The notes under the pieces are model-generated. The model was not told the origin of the DNA and made no database searches. It was given only the letters and a program-made list of their open reading frames with translations. From Lachnospiraceae bacterium (GTDB lineage Bacteria > Bacillota > Clostridia > Lachnospirales > Lachnospiraceae), in assembly GCA_015057025.1 (NCBI GenBank), contig SVFD01000004.1:124001-188000 (forward strand): a DNA stretch of 64,000 nt. The letters run 5' to 3'. Both the position numbers and the translations under genes were made by a program. Numbering within the stretch: position 1 is the first letter of the stretch; each line of letters starts with the position of its first letter. This document shows, piece by piece, positions 26,830 through 36,949 of the stretch.

Positions 26830-29787
26830 TTAATCTATTTTTCCAATTTTAAAAAATGAAAAATCTATATTAGGATATTCTTTCCTCCACATTTTAAATT
26901 TTTCATGATTTTCCTCGAAAATCAATTGTCCAACTATAATACTAACTTTATTCAATTTTCCAGAAAACTTCCAATTTTCTATATGAATTTCAAGATTCGG
27001 AGATTTTAAATATAAAGTCAGCTCTTCTAATTCCTTTAATTTTCTCAAATCATTATCACAAATATAATCTGTATCGTTCGAATAATAATATAATTGATTT
27101 AGACTTTTTGTACATGAAAATTCAGCAAGTTTGTCTAATATCATATCCTGATCCGAAAATACAATCATATGCAATATTTTTAAATTTTTAGTCTCATGTA
27201 AGATAAATATATCTTGTATTGTTGCAATATTTAATAATTCAAGTTCTTCTAATGAATGAAAATATTTATATACATTTCTATCAATTAAATTATATGCATC
27301 AGTTTCATAACGACCTTTTATATACTTATAACCAAATATAAGCTGTAATTTTTTTACATTATCAAGAGTACCACTTTGTCCCCTTAATGGATTGCGTAAC
27401 AAGCGCAGCATTTGAATTGATAATATACATTTTTGTTCTCTCACTAAAGTTTTACATATACTTTGGTACATTTTCTCCTTAACATTATTTTCATCTATAA
27501 AATTTTCTGGATATGTCACTAACATTTCTGCTACACGATTTTTCGTTTGAAAATCAGCATTTCCAAACATATACGATAATAATACAGGAATTTCTTCCGT
27601 GTAATAATTATCCTCTAAAATTCGTGACAATAAGTTGATGCATCTACTTTTTTCGTAAAAACCATACACATCCTTATCATATAAGAAAGGAAGAATATAT
27701 TGTCCAGCTTCTGCCAAATGTAGAAAACTATCTCTTTGGGGCGGAATAAGCATTTTAATCTTTTCATTTATTTTATCACGAACACTAACTTCAATATCAC
27801 TAGCACTATTTGCACACAAAGATGCCATAAATATGTATTCTTGTTCTTTTGTATTTTTATATTTTTCCAACATATTATATAGTAGTTCACTCCCCTGTTG
27901 TCTATCAATCTGAGAAAAGCACATTATTATTGTCTCTTTCCAAAAAGGGTTCACTATATTTGCAAGAATAACATTCCACTTACATTGTTTGTTTATTGCA
28001 TTTGCTGCAAGATATTCTAAGAATGTTTTATGAACAAAATCAATATTTCCAACAGTTGGCTGCCTAAGAATACCTGTTCTTTGAATTAAATAATCAATTA
28101 ATAATTCCGGCTTTTCTTTTATTTCCGAAACTTCAATAATTGTGCTGTCTTTCAAAAAAACTCTTATATAATCTACAATATATTTTTTATCCATTTCTGC
28201 ACGCTGACTTTCAAGCATATATAATGCTATATTCTCTAGAATTCTAACTTTTTTTGAATAATCAAGATTAATTAGTGCAATCCGATCAGCAGAAATTATT
28301 TTTCTTTCTCTATCACGGTCTTCTATCAACATGTGACAACATTTTTCATACAATTCAACTCTATTAGTTGGAATAGACTCATTATTAACATAACTCAAGG
28401 CACAAATCATTGCACACAACAATGGTGTGCCCGCAATATTTCTAATTGATTCCATACTACTTATATTTTCAATAAGCCGATCTACTCTATTTTTTATTTC
28501 GTCTTCTTTATCCGCTAAAACTGTTTTATGCCAATACAATACAAATTTTTTAATATTATTCATTTTCATTCTTAATATTTTATAATTTGCATGTTGAAAC
28601 AAAAAAGTATCTTCTACATATGTTCTAGCAGTAATAACAATCTTACTCTTAAAGTGGGTATCTCCATACCTTTTTTTCCACTCATCTGCAATATCTTCAA
28701 TATAATTATACAAACTTTCTCTATCATTATTAGATATCTCATCTATACCATCAAAGAGCAATAATATTTTATCGTATTTATATAAGTATTCTACCCAACC
28801 ATTAGGGCATTCTGACTCTACAACTTTTTCAATTTCACTTTTTAAATTTAATGGGAAACTAACATTTCTAAGTTTTAAAACAATTGGTATCAATGAATTA
28901 ATATCTTCAATATCACTGTTTCGCATTGCAGATGTTGTTGCTAACCACTGAATAAAGGTAGTCTTTCCACCCCCTGCCTCACCGCTTATCCATACTATAT
29001 TATCAGAATTAAAAATATTTGACATATTTATCGTTGTATCCGTAATTTCATCATAATCATTTTCCGCACAACTTAGTTCTATATACGATGTTGATATATT
29101 ATATCTCTTAATATTTCTTTCGGATATATTAGAACCAAATAACTCTATTTTCTTATATGTTCTCTCAACTTTCCTCAAATAATCTGTTTCAAAATCTCTA
29201 TATTCATCTTGAGTCCCTCTTTCAGTCTTAAGTAACTTAATAATCTGTTCAAGCTGTTGAGAAAAATTTGCAAATGCCTCTTCATCCCTATGATACAGTA
29301 TTTTTATTGCATCCATAGTAAAATTAGGCAAAGAAGATTCAAAGTTTATAATTGCATCTGATATATATCTGACACAATTATTATATATACCTTTTTCTTT
29401 TTCACTCCATGAATTTCTTGCTTCTTCTGATTCTTTTTCAATTAACACCTTAATATCCTGCGCCTTTAATATCATTTCGATTAATTTTTTATCTGATATA
29501 TTTAAACTTTTTATATCATCGCAAATTTGATTAATAATTACTTTTTTTCTCTCTTCTTCAATTCCTTCTAAAATGTGCGATTGATAAAGTTTTTCAGACA
29601 TTACTCTAATATAATCACTTAAATTAGACTCAAGAGCCATCTGTGAAAAATAGTCACATCCTAATCTTGATGCTAATTTTTTAAAATCGAGTACATTATC
29701 AACTATGTATGTTTCTTCATCTCTTAAACAATATCTAATAATCATATCTAATGATGTAGAAACTAACAAACCAATCATCTTTTGCAT
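26830..29787 (-). CDS. NACHT-domain NTPase, bacterial NLR-like defence protein
   Basis: 985 residues. A helical N-terminal region (about 1-255) lacks an obvious catalytic motif. The NACHT core has Walker A GEAGGGKTT (about 269-277) and Walker B LLLFDGIDE (about 338-346), then sensor-like ITARTY and the winged-helix region. The C-terminal part (about 700-985) is a helical/leucine-rich sensor, with LRR-like spacing near the end (LKELEELTLYL). Bacterial NACHT proteins are known anti-phage sensors related to eukaryotic NLRs. AAGGGG before 29787 supports the start. Neighbours are AbiH upstream (60 bases) and DUF2971 downstream (62 bases). The effector is not recognisable; DUF2971 could supply it. 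Confidence 0.88.
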   Translation of the reverse strand: MQKMIGLLVSTSLDMIIRYCLRDEETYIVDNVLDFKKLASRLGCDYFSQMALESNLSDYIRVMSEKLYQSHILEGIEEERKKVIINQICDDIKSLNISDKKLIEMILKAQDIKVLIEKESEEARNSWSEKEKGIYNNCVRYISDAIINFESSLPNFTMDAIKILYHRDEEAFANFSQQLEQIIKLLKTERGTQDEYRDFETDYLRKVERTYKKIELFGSNISERNIKRYNISTSYIELSCAENDYDEITDTTINMSNIFNSDNIVWISGEAGGGKTTFIQWLATTSAMRNSDIEDINSLIPIVLKLRNVSFPLNLKSEIEKVVESECPNGWVEYLYKYDKILLLFDGIDEISNNDRESLYNYIEDIADEWKKRYGDTHFKSKIVITARTYVEDTFLFQHANYKILRMKMNNIKKFVLYWHKTVLADKEDEIKNRVDRLIENISSMESIRNIAGTPLLCAMICALSYVNNESIPTNRVELYEKCCHMLIEDRDRERKIISADRIALINLDYSKKVRILENIALYMLESQRAEMDKKYIVDYIRVFLKDSTIIEVSEIKEKPELLIDYLIQRTGILRQPTVGNIDFVHKTFLEYLAANAINKQCKWNVILANIVNPFWKETIIMCFSQIDRQQGSELLYNMLEKYKNTKEQEYIFMASLCANSASDIEVSVRDKINEKIKMLIPPQRDSFLHLAEAGQYILPFLYDKDVYGFYEKSRCINLLSRILEDNYYTEEIPVLLSYMFGNADFQTKNRVAEMLVTYPENFIDENNVKEKMYQSICKTLVREQKCILSIQMLRLLRNPLRGQSGTLDNVKKLQLIFGYKYIKGRYETDAYNLIDRNVYKYFHSLEELELLNIATIQDIFILHETKNLKILHMIVFSDQDMILDKLAEFSCTKSLNQLYYYSNDTDYICDNDLRKLKELEELTLYLKSPNLEIHIENWKFSGKLNKVSIIVGQLIFEENHEKFKMWRKEYPNIDFSFFKIGKID

Positions 29788-29847
29788 TTTTATATCCCCT
29801 TATTTTCTAATCGCTATTTTTAATATCAAACTACTACAATTATTATT

Positions 29848-30969
29848 TTAAACTTCTTCACCATTTCTCAACGAACACATTTTTATAGTATCCCTCTCAT
29901 CATACAACACGACATATATTCTATCTTTTATCTTTGAAATTACTTCTTCAGACGCTGATACTTTGCAGGCTTCAATAAATTTTTGTTTTACGTCGCCTTT
30001 ATCAACAAAATCAATGCAATAATGATATATAATAAGCTCGCTATTCTCGCTTAATAAACAATTATAGATATTCTTCCACCACCAATTATCTGTTTCGCCT
30101 ATTGACGTACCGTAAATAATAAATAAATTAACATCTTTAAAATATGATTTATATTTTTGATTACTTTGTACCCAATAGGATTTATTAAATCTATTCCGAA
30201 CACGATCAGCTTTGTAATCATTATTTTCTACTCCGAACAATAAAGATCTCGGTATATTCTGATATCCATGTGGATGAATCGTATCAACCATTACAAAGGA
30301 AGACCATACTGTTCTTTGATCTATGCCATTCTTTGAAAATCCATTCGGATTAGGATAAAAAGTAAAATTTGTATCAACAGTTTTGTACGGACGCGGTTCA
30401 AACTGGATTTTATCCAGATATATGTAATTATCAAATAGCGATGTATAATTAAAATTAACGAAAAGATAATTATACATATCGTAATGATATGTCTTTTCCG
30501 GAAAAGCTATTCTTTCATAATCTTCCTGGTCTAAATCTCCCAAAAAGCCACAAAGCGACCTTCTGCTCCATCTGTTTTTCTCTATATCATCATTAAGTTT
30601 TAACAATACATCGGGGGTTACAATTTCGTTTAAAAACAATAAGAACATACTTTGCATTTCTTTTAATGCATCTTCTAATTCACTTGCCAACGCACTACTT
30701 TGTAATAATTCACCAAGCGAACACTCAAAATCGCTCCAATTTTCTTTTCCACTACACTTATCTTCTCTCATTTTTTTATATAACACATTATCAGCATTAA
30801 ACCCCTTATAACCAAGAAAATCATAAAACTTAGTATATGAAGATACTAGATTATCATCTCTATACTTTTTTAATACCGATATATCAAATCCATTTCCGAT
30901 AAATGCCATTATGTTATATTGCTCTCTAATGCCTTTAATTTGGCCTTCTTCTTTATAGTTTTTAAACAT
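29848..30969 (-). CDS. AbiH family phage abortive-infection protein
   Basis: 373 residues. It has the AbiH pattern: an N-terminal IGNGFDIS dinucleotide-binding-like loop, FVNFNYTSLFDN, TIHPHGYQN, LLFGVENN and IIYGTSIGETDNWWW. AbiH proteins confer abortive infection in lactococci; their mechanism is not well defined. The ATG at 30969 has GGAGG upstream; the GTG at 30984 lies in that ribosome site and is rejected. It is 60 bases upstream of the NACHT gene in the same direction and 45 bases after the helicase-nuclease gene, so a long defence transcript is possible. Confidence 0.88.
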   Translation of the reverse strand: MFKNYKEEGQIKGIREQYNIMAFIGNGFDISVLKKYRDDNLVSSYTKFYDFLGYKGFNADNVLYKKMREDKCSGKENWSDFECSLGELLQSSALASELEDALKEMQSMFLLFLNEIVTPDVLLKLNDDIEKNRWSRRSLCGFLGDLDQEDYERIAFPEKTYHYDMYNYLFVNFNYTSLFDNYIYLDKIQFEPRPYKTVDTNFTFYPNPNGFSKNGIDQRTVWSSFVMVDTIHPHGYQNIPRSLLFGVENNDYKADRVRNRFNKSYWVQSNQKYKSYFKDVNLFIIYGTSIGETDNWWWKNIYNCLLSENSELIIYHYCIDFVDKGDVKQKFIEACKVSASEEVISKIKDRIYVVLYDERDTIKMCSLRNGEEV

Positions 30970-31014
30970 ACTTTTTTCCTCCACTATTCAATAAATTACA
31001 AACTTTACTATTAT

Positions 31015-33738
31015 CTACTCCACCAACCTCCCCACAATCTTCTCCCTCTCCCCGCTACCATTCGTAGCGCATCTTACCAACGGTACACCATACAACTCCA
31101 TAATCCTATCCTTCATCCTATCTCGTTCCGCCTGCTCGGTCCCTACCTTATGGTATTCATACCCATCCACTTCTACGGCAAGCACCGGCTGCTTACTGAT
31201 ACGTTTAAAAATAAGAAAGTCAATATGTGTCGCGGTATTTCTAACATATTTACACTCTCGCTCATTAAGTAGCGAAAAATCTCTAATTAACTTATTCATA
31301 GGGAATTGATATACTACATCCAGACCGGCGAATCTGCTTTCCGATAAAATTTCCTCCAGCAGCCCAAACATCAGATTTTCAGAATGATATTCAGATACAT
31401 TTTGATGCTTCTGTAAATATGCTTTTCGCTCTTCTGTGTACTGCTTGTAAAGGTAATCAAAAACTGAATATACTTTACTTTCTGCCACTTCAAAATTATT
31501 GTACTGAATGTAAGAAACCAAATCCGTAATGTTGCGCTCCTGCGTCTGCTCATTGCCGGTCACAACCAGAATCAATTTGTTCTTGGCTCTGGAAACCGCC
31601 ACATTAATCAGATACTTATCATCCGCAAAATCACTGATTTCATCATCTACTGTCGAGATAATGATGGTGTCTTTTTCTTTTCCCTGGAATTTATGTACTG
31701 TATCCGCGTCTATCTCAGGTATTTCTTTTTGCAATGCGGCTACCTGGTTTTTATAGGGTGTAATAATACCGGTTTCCTCCGGATTCGTTACATACTTAGG
31801 CATAACTTCTTTTCTGATAACGTCAATCTGCCTCTGACTGTAATGCTCTCGTGCGTGATTCCCCTGCACGGTTTTAATCGCAACCAACACATCCTCTTCG
31901 CCTTCATCCTTCGTCATAATCACAAGCTCGCCATTGTAAAACTTCTGATTGCAGAAATTAATGATTTTCGGATGACAGCGATAATGTTCTCGCAACAATG
32001 TCTGGGTTACATCCGGCATAACTTCTAAAACGGATTGCAGAAAACTCTTGGTAAACTGATAACCATCGTGAATATGAAAACTTTCAAAAATCGCCTTCGC
32101 TTTGGTCTTATCTCCATCTTTCACTACATTGGGTAGCTGTTTGGTATCTCCCACAATGACGATATTTCTTGCACAGGACATTGCCAACACACCGGTTGCA
32201 ATATCTACCTGAGATGCTTCATCCATAATGACATAATCGTATATCACATCTTTATTCAAACTGTTTCTGGATGAAAATGTTGTGCTTAAGATAACCGGGT
32301 ATTCCTTTAACACATCCTTTGAGTTCTGCCACAAATCCTCTTCTGTAAATATAGGTCTTTGTGCATTCCCTTCATACTTCCTTGCCAGCTTATCTTTTAA
32401 AATAACCATGGAACGATTACATAAATCATCTATTAACCCCTGGGTGTTCCCGCACAATAATTTTCCGGACTCAAGCTCCTTAATCCGCTTCTTTAGTTCC
32501 TTTTGTTTGGCGCAATAATACATATATTGAAACGTTGTAATAACCGTTCCCATATCCTGCTTATAAAAGTCAAAGCTACGGATTCCATACTTGAAATAAC
32601 CCTTTATCTTAAACCAAAATCCTATTTCTTTACTTTCTTTATTAAGCTTTTCACACGCCTGCCATAACTCCATCCATGCTTTTGAAGAATTCTGTTTCTT
32701 AACTTTTAACCGATCTGCATCTACACCGGTTTCATCCAAATATCTTTTAAAATGCACAAATTCAGTTTCCAACTGTGATTGCTCATATTTAAGCCTTGCC
32801 AATTCTTCCTGCGCATCAAAAACCTTCTTTGCCCAAACCACCTTATAAGCAACTTCCTTTTGCAACTTATCATAAGGGATATCCGTTCTCCATCCCGTCA
32901 TATCCGGATATCTCTCATCCTGCTTGCGGATAAATGCCTTTTTATTCTCAGAGCAACCAAGCTGTGCCACAATGAAGCCCAAGCCGTATTTCGGCGAAGA
33001 AAGCTTCTCATACACATTCACTGTTGCAGAATTGTTATTGGACACAATCTGTACCGTTTTACCCTGTATCAGAATATTTGCAATAATATTTAATATGGTC
33101 TGGGTTTTACCGGTTCCCGGCGGTCCCTGAATCACCGTAATTTGGTTTTCCATTGCATCTTTAACCGCCTTATACTGGCTGTTATTACAACCAAACGGAA
33201 AGATGGGAGCCCAATTTTTATCCTGATTGCTTTTATCACTTGAAGGATTCAGATACTTCGCCAAAGCAACATTCTCACCTACGAAAGACATGGTTTCAAA
33301 CTTTTTGGCAAGGATTTTTTCACCCTTATCATCCTTCAAATTACTCAAAGCCGATACCTGCTTTATATATTCAAAAACATTGGATGTCTCTGCATCTGTC
33401 AGACATGATTCAACAATCTCCAGTTCTGTATCTTTGTAACTTGCTTCGCTGCCATTCATAAAACGGATATGATAATAGTTATGACCTTTCCCCGTAAAAA
33501 CATAGACGATATAGATACGAGTCAGTTCGTTGCCGTTTCGATAAAATCTGTATACACTGTGATTCATAACCTCCGGAGCCGTTAACCAAATAACACTGTC
33601 ATATGCATATGGATAGACCTTATCACTGCTGTAAAAAACAATATCTCTTTTACCGGTATCCCTGTTGTATTTACATGACTTAATTTCTTTTGTCCGAATC
33701 TCTCCATTTACAATAAGCATGTGCCTTTTTGCATCCAT
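31015..33738 (-). CDS. SF1 (Upf1/DNA2-like) helicase fused to a DUF2726-like nuclease
   Basis: 907 residues. Superfamily 1 helicase motifs are complete: Walker A QGPPGTGKTQT (about 205), Walker B MDEASQVD, motif III GDTKQLPNV, HYRCHPKII, motif V HKFQGKEKDTI and motif VI NVAVSRAKNKL. A long helical insertion separates Walker A and B. The C-terminus (about 825-907) resembles DUF2726/Vsr-type PD-(D/E)XK nucleases: LAVEVDGYEYHKVGTEQAERD ... KDRIMELYGVPLVR. AAGGTG before 33738 supports the start. Helicase-nuclease fusions of this type are common in defence loci. LytTR-type repeats lie about 100 bases upstream. Confidence 0.88.
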   Translation of the reverse strand: MDAKRHMLIVNGEIRTKEIKSCKYNRDTGKRDIVFYSSDKVYPYAYDSVIWLTAPEVMNHSVYRFYRNGNELTRIYIVYVFTGKGHNYYHIRFMNGSEASYKDTELEIVESCLTDAETSNVFEYIKQVSALSNLKDDKGEKILAKKFETMSFVGENVALAKYLNPSSDKSNQDKNWAPIFPFGCNNSQYKAVKDAMENQITVIQGPPGTGKTQTILNIIANILIQGKTVQIVSNNNSATVNVYEKLSSPKYGLGFIVAQLGCSENKKAFIRKQDERYPDMTGWRTDIPYDKLQKEVAYKVVWAKKVFDAQEELARLKYEQSQLETEFVHFKRYLDETGVDADRLKVKKQNSSKAWMELWQACEKLNKESKEIGFWFKIKGYFKYGIRSFDFYKQDMGTVITTFQYMYYCAKQKELKKRIKELESGKLLCGNTQGLIDDLCNRSMVILKDKLARKYEGNAQRPIFTEEDLWQNSKDVLKEYPVILSTTFSSRNSLNKDVIYDYVIMDEASQVDIATGVLAMSCARNIVIVGDTKQLPNVVKDGDKTKAKAIFESFHIHDGYQFTKSFLQSVLEVMPDVTQTLLREHYRCHPKIINFCNQKFYNGELVIMTKDEGEEDVLVAIKTVQGNHAREHYSQRQIDVIRKEVMPKYVTNPEETGIITPYKNQVAALQKEIPEIDADTVHKFQGKEKDTIIISTVDDEISDFADDKYLINVAVSRAKNKLILVVTGNEQTQERNITDLVSYIQYNNFEVAESKVYSVFDYLYKQYTEERKAYLQKHQNVSEYHSENLMFGLLEEILSESRFAGLDVVYQFPMNKLIRDFSLLNERECKYVRNTATHIDFLIFKRISKQPVLAVEVDGYEYHKVGTEQAERDRMKDRIMELYGVPLVRCATNGSGEREKIVGRLVE

Positions 33739-33838
33739 GTCGTTACACCTTCATCCATCATTTTCTATAAGTAATTACCAAAAGGTAACACTTTCCCATC
33801 TAAATAGTATATTTCTACTCCTACCCCCACAAGTCGAT

Positions 33839-33889
33839 TTCGTTAAGTGATAGTGATTCTTCGCTAAGTGATGGTGATTTATCTTTAAG
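33839..33889. promoter_or_regulatory. Three direct repeats with 21-bp period, LytTR-binding type
   Basis: TTCGTTAAG (33839-33847), TTCGCTAAG (33860-33868) and ATCTTTAAG (33881-33889) are 9-mers spaced exactly 21 bases start to start. AgrA/LytTR regulators bind 9-bp direct repeats separated by 12-13 bases, with a core close to xxCGTTAAG. The array lies between the LytTR operon and the helicase gene. Confidence 0.6.
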
Positions 33890-33914
33890 TGCCGACCAAT
33901 ACCCCATAAATATA

Positions 33915-33945
33915 AAAGACAGGTGAAATGTTCTTCACCTGTCTT
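33915..33945. terminator. Hairpin between lipoprotein and helicase genes
   Basis: AAAGACAGGTGAA (33915-33927) and TTCACCTGTCTTT (33933-33945) form a perfect 13-bp stem with a 5-base loop. It lies 36 bases after the lipoprotein stop. The flanking T-runs are short, but the stem is strong. Confidence 0.75.
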
Positions 33946-33980
33946 TGTAGTGTCTGTTATCTTAATATTAGTTCATCACT

Positions 33981-34610
33981 CTACTTTTCTTCAAAATATT
34001 GCATCCTAATCTCTTCATATCTCTCTTCTGTAATTACTTCATCATCATAATAATGTCGGCGTTCGCCATTCTCATCTTCGTGCCATTCAAGAATATGTTC
34101 TTCTTCTATACTTTCACCACCGTTATATCTTATAAAATGATAATGCTGTCGCCCGGAATGTGTAGTATCTTTATAAACAATCCAATAGATATCATCCACA
34201 AGAACATAATCTAAGACAATTGCTGTCCCTTGACCATGAGCCATAATTCGGACACAGTCTCCCTGGATATCCAAACACATACCACCATAGGGCCCATTTA
34301 AACTTTGTTCATCTTCACCATCATTATCAAAATCTGCCCTTACTCCAAGTGAATAGCTGTCCCACTCTGCTTCATCAAATAACATATCCTTAAACCATAA
34401 CGGCCTATCGTCATCATAATATGCCGGAATGTCACCATTTAAGAAGTCATCAATTAAATCTCTATTTTCTGACGTATCATTACTATCCACAGTTATAATC
34501 TGTTCCGAACTCAAAACAGAATCATCTTCCGTTACAATCTCCTTTTCATTGCAACCACATAAAAATAAAATAAGCAGAATTTGAATTACCAAACCTACCT
34601 TCTTCATCAT
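33981..34610 (-). CDS. Acidic lipoprotein with a calcium-binding-like DxDxDG loop
   Basis: 209 residues. The signal peptide ends in a lipobox (LFLCGC), so the protein is probably anchored outside the membrane by a lipidated cysteine. The mature part is rich in Asp/Glu. It includes ADFDNDGEDEQSL, an EF-hand-like loop as in FG-GAP/VCBS proteins, followed by GPYGGMCLDI and a beta-rich region. Family unknown. It follows the response regulator by 60 bases and is probably the third gene of the LytTR two-component operon, where it might be part of the sensed output. Confidence 0.75.
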   Translation of the reverse strand: MMKKVGLVIQILLILFLCGCNEKEIVTEDDSVLSSEQIITVDSNDTSENRDLIDDFLNGDIPAYYDDDRPLWFKDMLFDEAEWDSYSLGVRADFDNDGEDEQSLNGPYGGMCLDIQGDCVRIMAHGQGTAIVLDYVLVDDIYWIVYKDTTHSGRQHYHFIRYNGGESIEEEHILEWHEDENGERRHYYDDEVITEERYEEIRMQYFEEK

Positions 34611-34670
34611 CTCTACTCACTACCCTTCTACATCAATATAACCAACGACGTAAAAACTTGCAACCCTTCT

Positions 34671-35369
34671 CTACTTATTCGCGCATTCATATTGTCTGTT
34701 AAAATACGCCTTTCTCACTTGCCATATTCTACGTTGTGAAATCTCAATTTTATCGCCATTAACTAAATATGCCCTACAATCATCGATGTGACTGATTTTA
34801 TCCAAATTTACAATGTAGGCATTATGACATCGGCTAAAAGAGTTTCCCGGCAACGCTCTTTCAATATCCTGCATTTTGTCTTTACACTTAATGTTTCCTT
34901 GTGTGGTATGCACCACAATATAATGCTTCTCTGTTTCAACGTAAATAATATTTTTAAAGGCGAGTCTGCGCGGACCATCTCCAATTACATTTATGTCAAT
35001 TTTATCATTACGCTCTAACACAACACTTGCCGAGCGAATTGTCTCTTCCAACTCATGAAGCTCTGTTTTATCAATGTATCGAAAAGCATTCACAAGGTAG
35101 CCTTTCCGGCTCATCTCCACATGGGTTGTCAATATTACAAAAAGTCCGTCCTGCTGATATTCCTTCGCTTTTAGAATGGTATCAAATCCATCCATACCGT
35201 TCATCTCAATATCTATAAAAGAAATGTCGTATTGCTTACGGCTCTTTACATACTGCTCGCCGCTTTCATAGACATCAATCTGCATTTTGGAATTGTCGGC
35301 ATATCGCAGAATCTCCTGTTCAATACGCTCTCTCCAAAATGCATCATCATCCACAATTGCTATTTTCAT
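34671..35369 (-). CDS. LytTR-family response regulator (AgrA-like)
   Basis: 232 residues. An N-terminal receiver has acidic residues VDDD (6-9) and phosphoacceptor Asp53 in FIDIEMNGMDG. A C-terminal LytTR DNA-binding domain follows (about 125-225; RLAFKNIIYVETEKHYIVVHT ... FSRCHNAYIVNLDKI). The ATG at 35369 has GGAG ten bases upstream; the preceding TTG is rejected. It overlaps the kinase gene by 23 bases. LytTR proteins bind 9-bp direct repeats 21-22 bases apart, and two such arrays flank this operon (33839-33889 and 36890-36919). Confidence 0.93.
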   Translation of the reverse strand: MKIAIVDDDAFWRERIEQEILRYADNSKMQIDVYESGEQYVKSRKQYDISFIDIEMNGMDGFDTILKAKEYQQDGLFVILTTHVEMSRKGYLVNAFRYIDKTELHELEETIRSASVVLERNDKIDINVIGDGPRRLAFKNIIYVETEKHYIVVHTTQGNIKCKDKMQDIERALPGNSFSRCHNAYIVNLDKISHIDDCRAYLVNGDKIEISQRRIWQVRKAYFNRQYECANK

Positions 35370-36678
35370 CAATCTGCTTCTCCATATTTTGAAATAATAT
35401 TCTCAAATTAAAAATATTATCTTTTGTTTCAATGTCCAAATCACCCTTATACTTTTTCACACTATCTTTGATGTTTTCCAAACCGTAGCCGTGATAATCC
35501 AAATCGGACTTACGTGTTCTCCACTGTCCGCCGCCGTTCGTTGCATCCGGCTTGTACGAATTGCTCACAATAATCATAATTGCCACATCCGTATATGCAC
35601 ATTCCACTGATATGTATTTCTCTTCGGTCTCAACCGCCGCCTCCAACGCATTGCTTAACACATTGGAAAATATCGTACACAGGTCAAAGGCATCAATGGT
35701 ACAATCCACCGGGAATCGTCCCTTCACTTCCATGCTTACGCCGCATTGCCCTGCCTTCGCATAATACTGGTTAATAATGGCATCCACAATTCCGTTCTGT
35801 ACCGTTACCATTTTACCAAAACCGTCAATCTTAATATCCATCTGCTCCAGATACGCATTCATTCTTTCGTACTGCCGTTCCTTCGCCAAATTCGATATTA
35901 ACTCCATATGACTCTTTAAATCATGTCGGAATTTCTTTGTTTCCTTCTCACGGTTTTCCAAATACTCATAATGATTCTTTTGCTCATTTAAATACCTGTC
36001 GGTGAGCTCTTTCTTCTCTTTATACACATTTCTCTGGGTAAAAAGTAGAATCACTGCCGCTAACTGGATGAAGATTCCGATGATGACAAAAACAATTGAA
36101 ACCAGATATAAACTTCTCCTACTTCCTGTATACAAATCAGCATTGGGCTGTGTCTCAATCACTGTAACTACAAAAGTGTCTACCGCCAAAAGGATTATAA
36201 AACCAATCAAATTAGCGACTCCAATACTATTTAGTGAAGCTACTGCATTCTTTTGATATACCTTTCCCACGAAATATATCATTATACAAGAAATAAGAGA
36301 CGCTACTAAATTAGATAATATCTCTCCATTGATACTGAATAATTCCATCGTTACATTAAATAAAATGCCTGTCATGGTATCAATCATAGATAAACCTAAT
36401 ATAATTCCAACAGCAACAATAACAACTCTCGATGGCTTCTCGCTATATAACATAAAAATAAGCCCTATTATTACTATCGCATATATCAAAGTCTCTATTA
36501 TATAATTTTCATGTATGAAAATAAAAACCGATGTAATTGCCATAACGCAACCGGCAAGCATTATCATCCACTTATTGTATAACCCCTCTCTCTTTTGTAA
36601 CGCAAAAAACATATTGCACAATACAAGAATCTTTACAAGATGTATAATGTCTGCCAGCACATAAATAATAAGTGCCAT
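35347..36678 (-). CDS. AgrC-like GHKL sensor histidine kinase
   Basis: 443 residues. Six or seven hydrophobic segments (about 1-215) are followed by a coiled coil. The dimerisation/phosphoacceptor box KFRHDLKSH has its His near 251. A GHKL ATPase domain has NVLSNALEAA and YHGYGLENI. This is the AgrC/peptide-sensing kinase architecture. GGGAGG before 36678 supports the start. It overlaps the LytTR regulator gene. No agrB or agrD-like peptide gene was found nearby, so the ligand may be encoded elsewhere or may not be an Agr peptide. Confidence 0.92.
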   Translation of the reverse strand: MALIIYVLADIIHLVKILVLCNMFFALQKREGLYNKWMIMLAGCVMAITSVFIFIHENYIIETLIYAIVIIGLIFMLYSEKPSRVVIVAVGIILGLSMIDTMTGILFNVTMELFSINGEILSNLVASLISCIMIYFVGKVYQKNAVASLNSIGVANLIGFIILLAVDTFVVTVIETQPNADLYTGSRRSLYLVSIVFVIIGIFIQLAAVILLFTQRNVYKEKKELTDRYLNEQKNHYEYLENREKETKKFRHDLKSHMELISNLAKERQYERMNAYLEQMDIKIDGFGKMVTVQNGIVDAIINQYYAKAGQCGVSMEVKGRFPVDCTIDAFDLCTIFSNVLSNALEAAVETEEKYISVECAYTDVAIMIIVSNSYKPDATNGGGQWRTRKSDLDYHGYGLENIKDSVKKYKGDLDIETKDNIFNLRILFQNMEKQIDENSNCG

Positions 36679-36889
36679 TTCTCCCTCCCAATTAAAGCCT
36701 CTTTACTATATAAAATATAACAAAAATTCTCTAATTAGGAAAGAAGAAACTGCACTAATTAAACACCCCAAAACAAATATGCAATGAGGTCATGAATCAA
36801 AGTAACCACTACTCTTACCTTTCCGTATATACTATTGTATTATCCGGATAAGCTAAGAATAATTTATTTCCAAATTTAGTAAATAGTTT

Positions 36890-36919
36890 TTCGTCAAGCG
36901 TAGGTTGTTTTTTGCTAAG
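36890..36919. promoter_or_regulatory. Two direct repeats with 21-bp period, LytTR-binding type
   Basis: TTCGTCAAG (36890-36898) and TTTGCTAAG (36911-36919) are 21 bases apart and match the array at 33839-33889 in sequence, spacing and orientation. They lie 212 bases before the kinase gene. By analogy with S. aureus P2 (site followed by a -10 about 31 bases later), the orientation points to a plus-strand promoter, with TTTTAGATAG near 36951-36960 as a possible -10 region. Confidence 0.6.
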
Positions 36920-36949
36920 TGATGATCTGACTATGCATTTACACGGTGA

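Noticed and set aside
34671-36678. Complete agr quorum-sensing locus
   Set aside because: Kinase and LytTR regulator fit, but no agrB-like protease or agrD-like peptide gene was found on either side.
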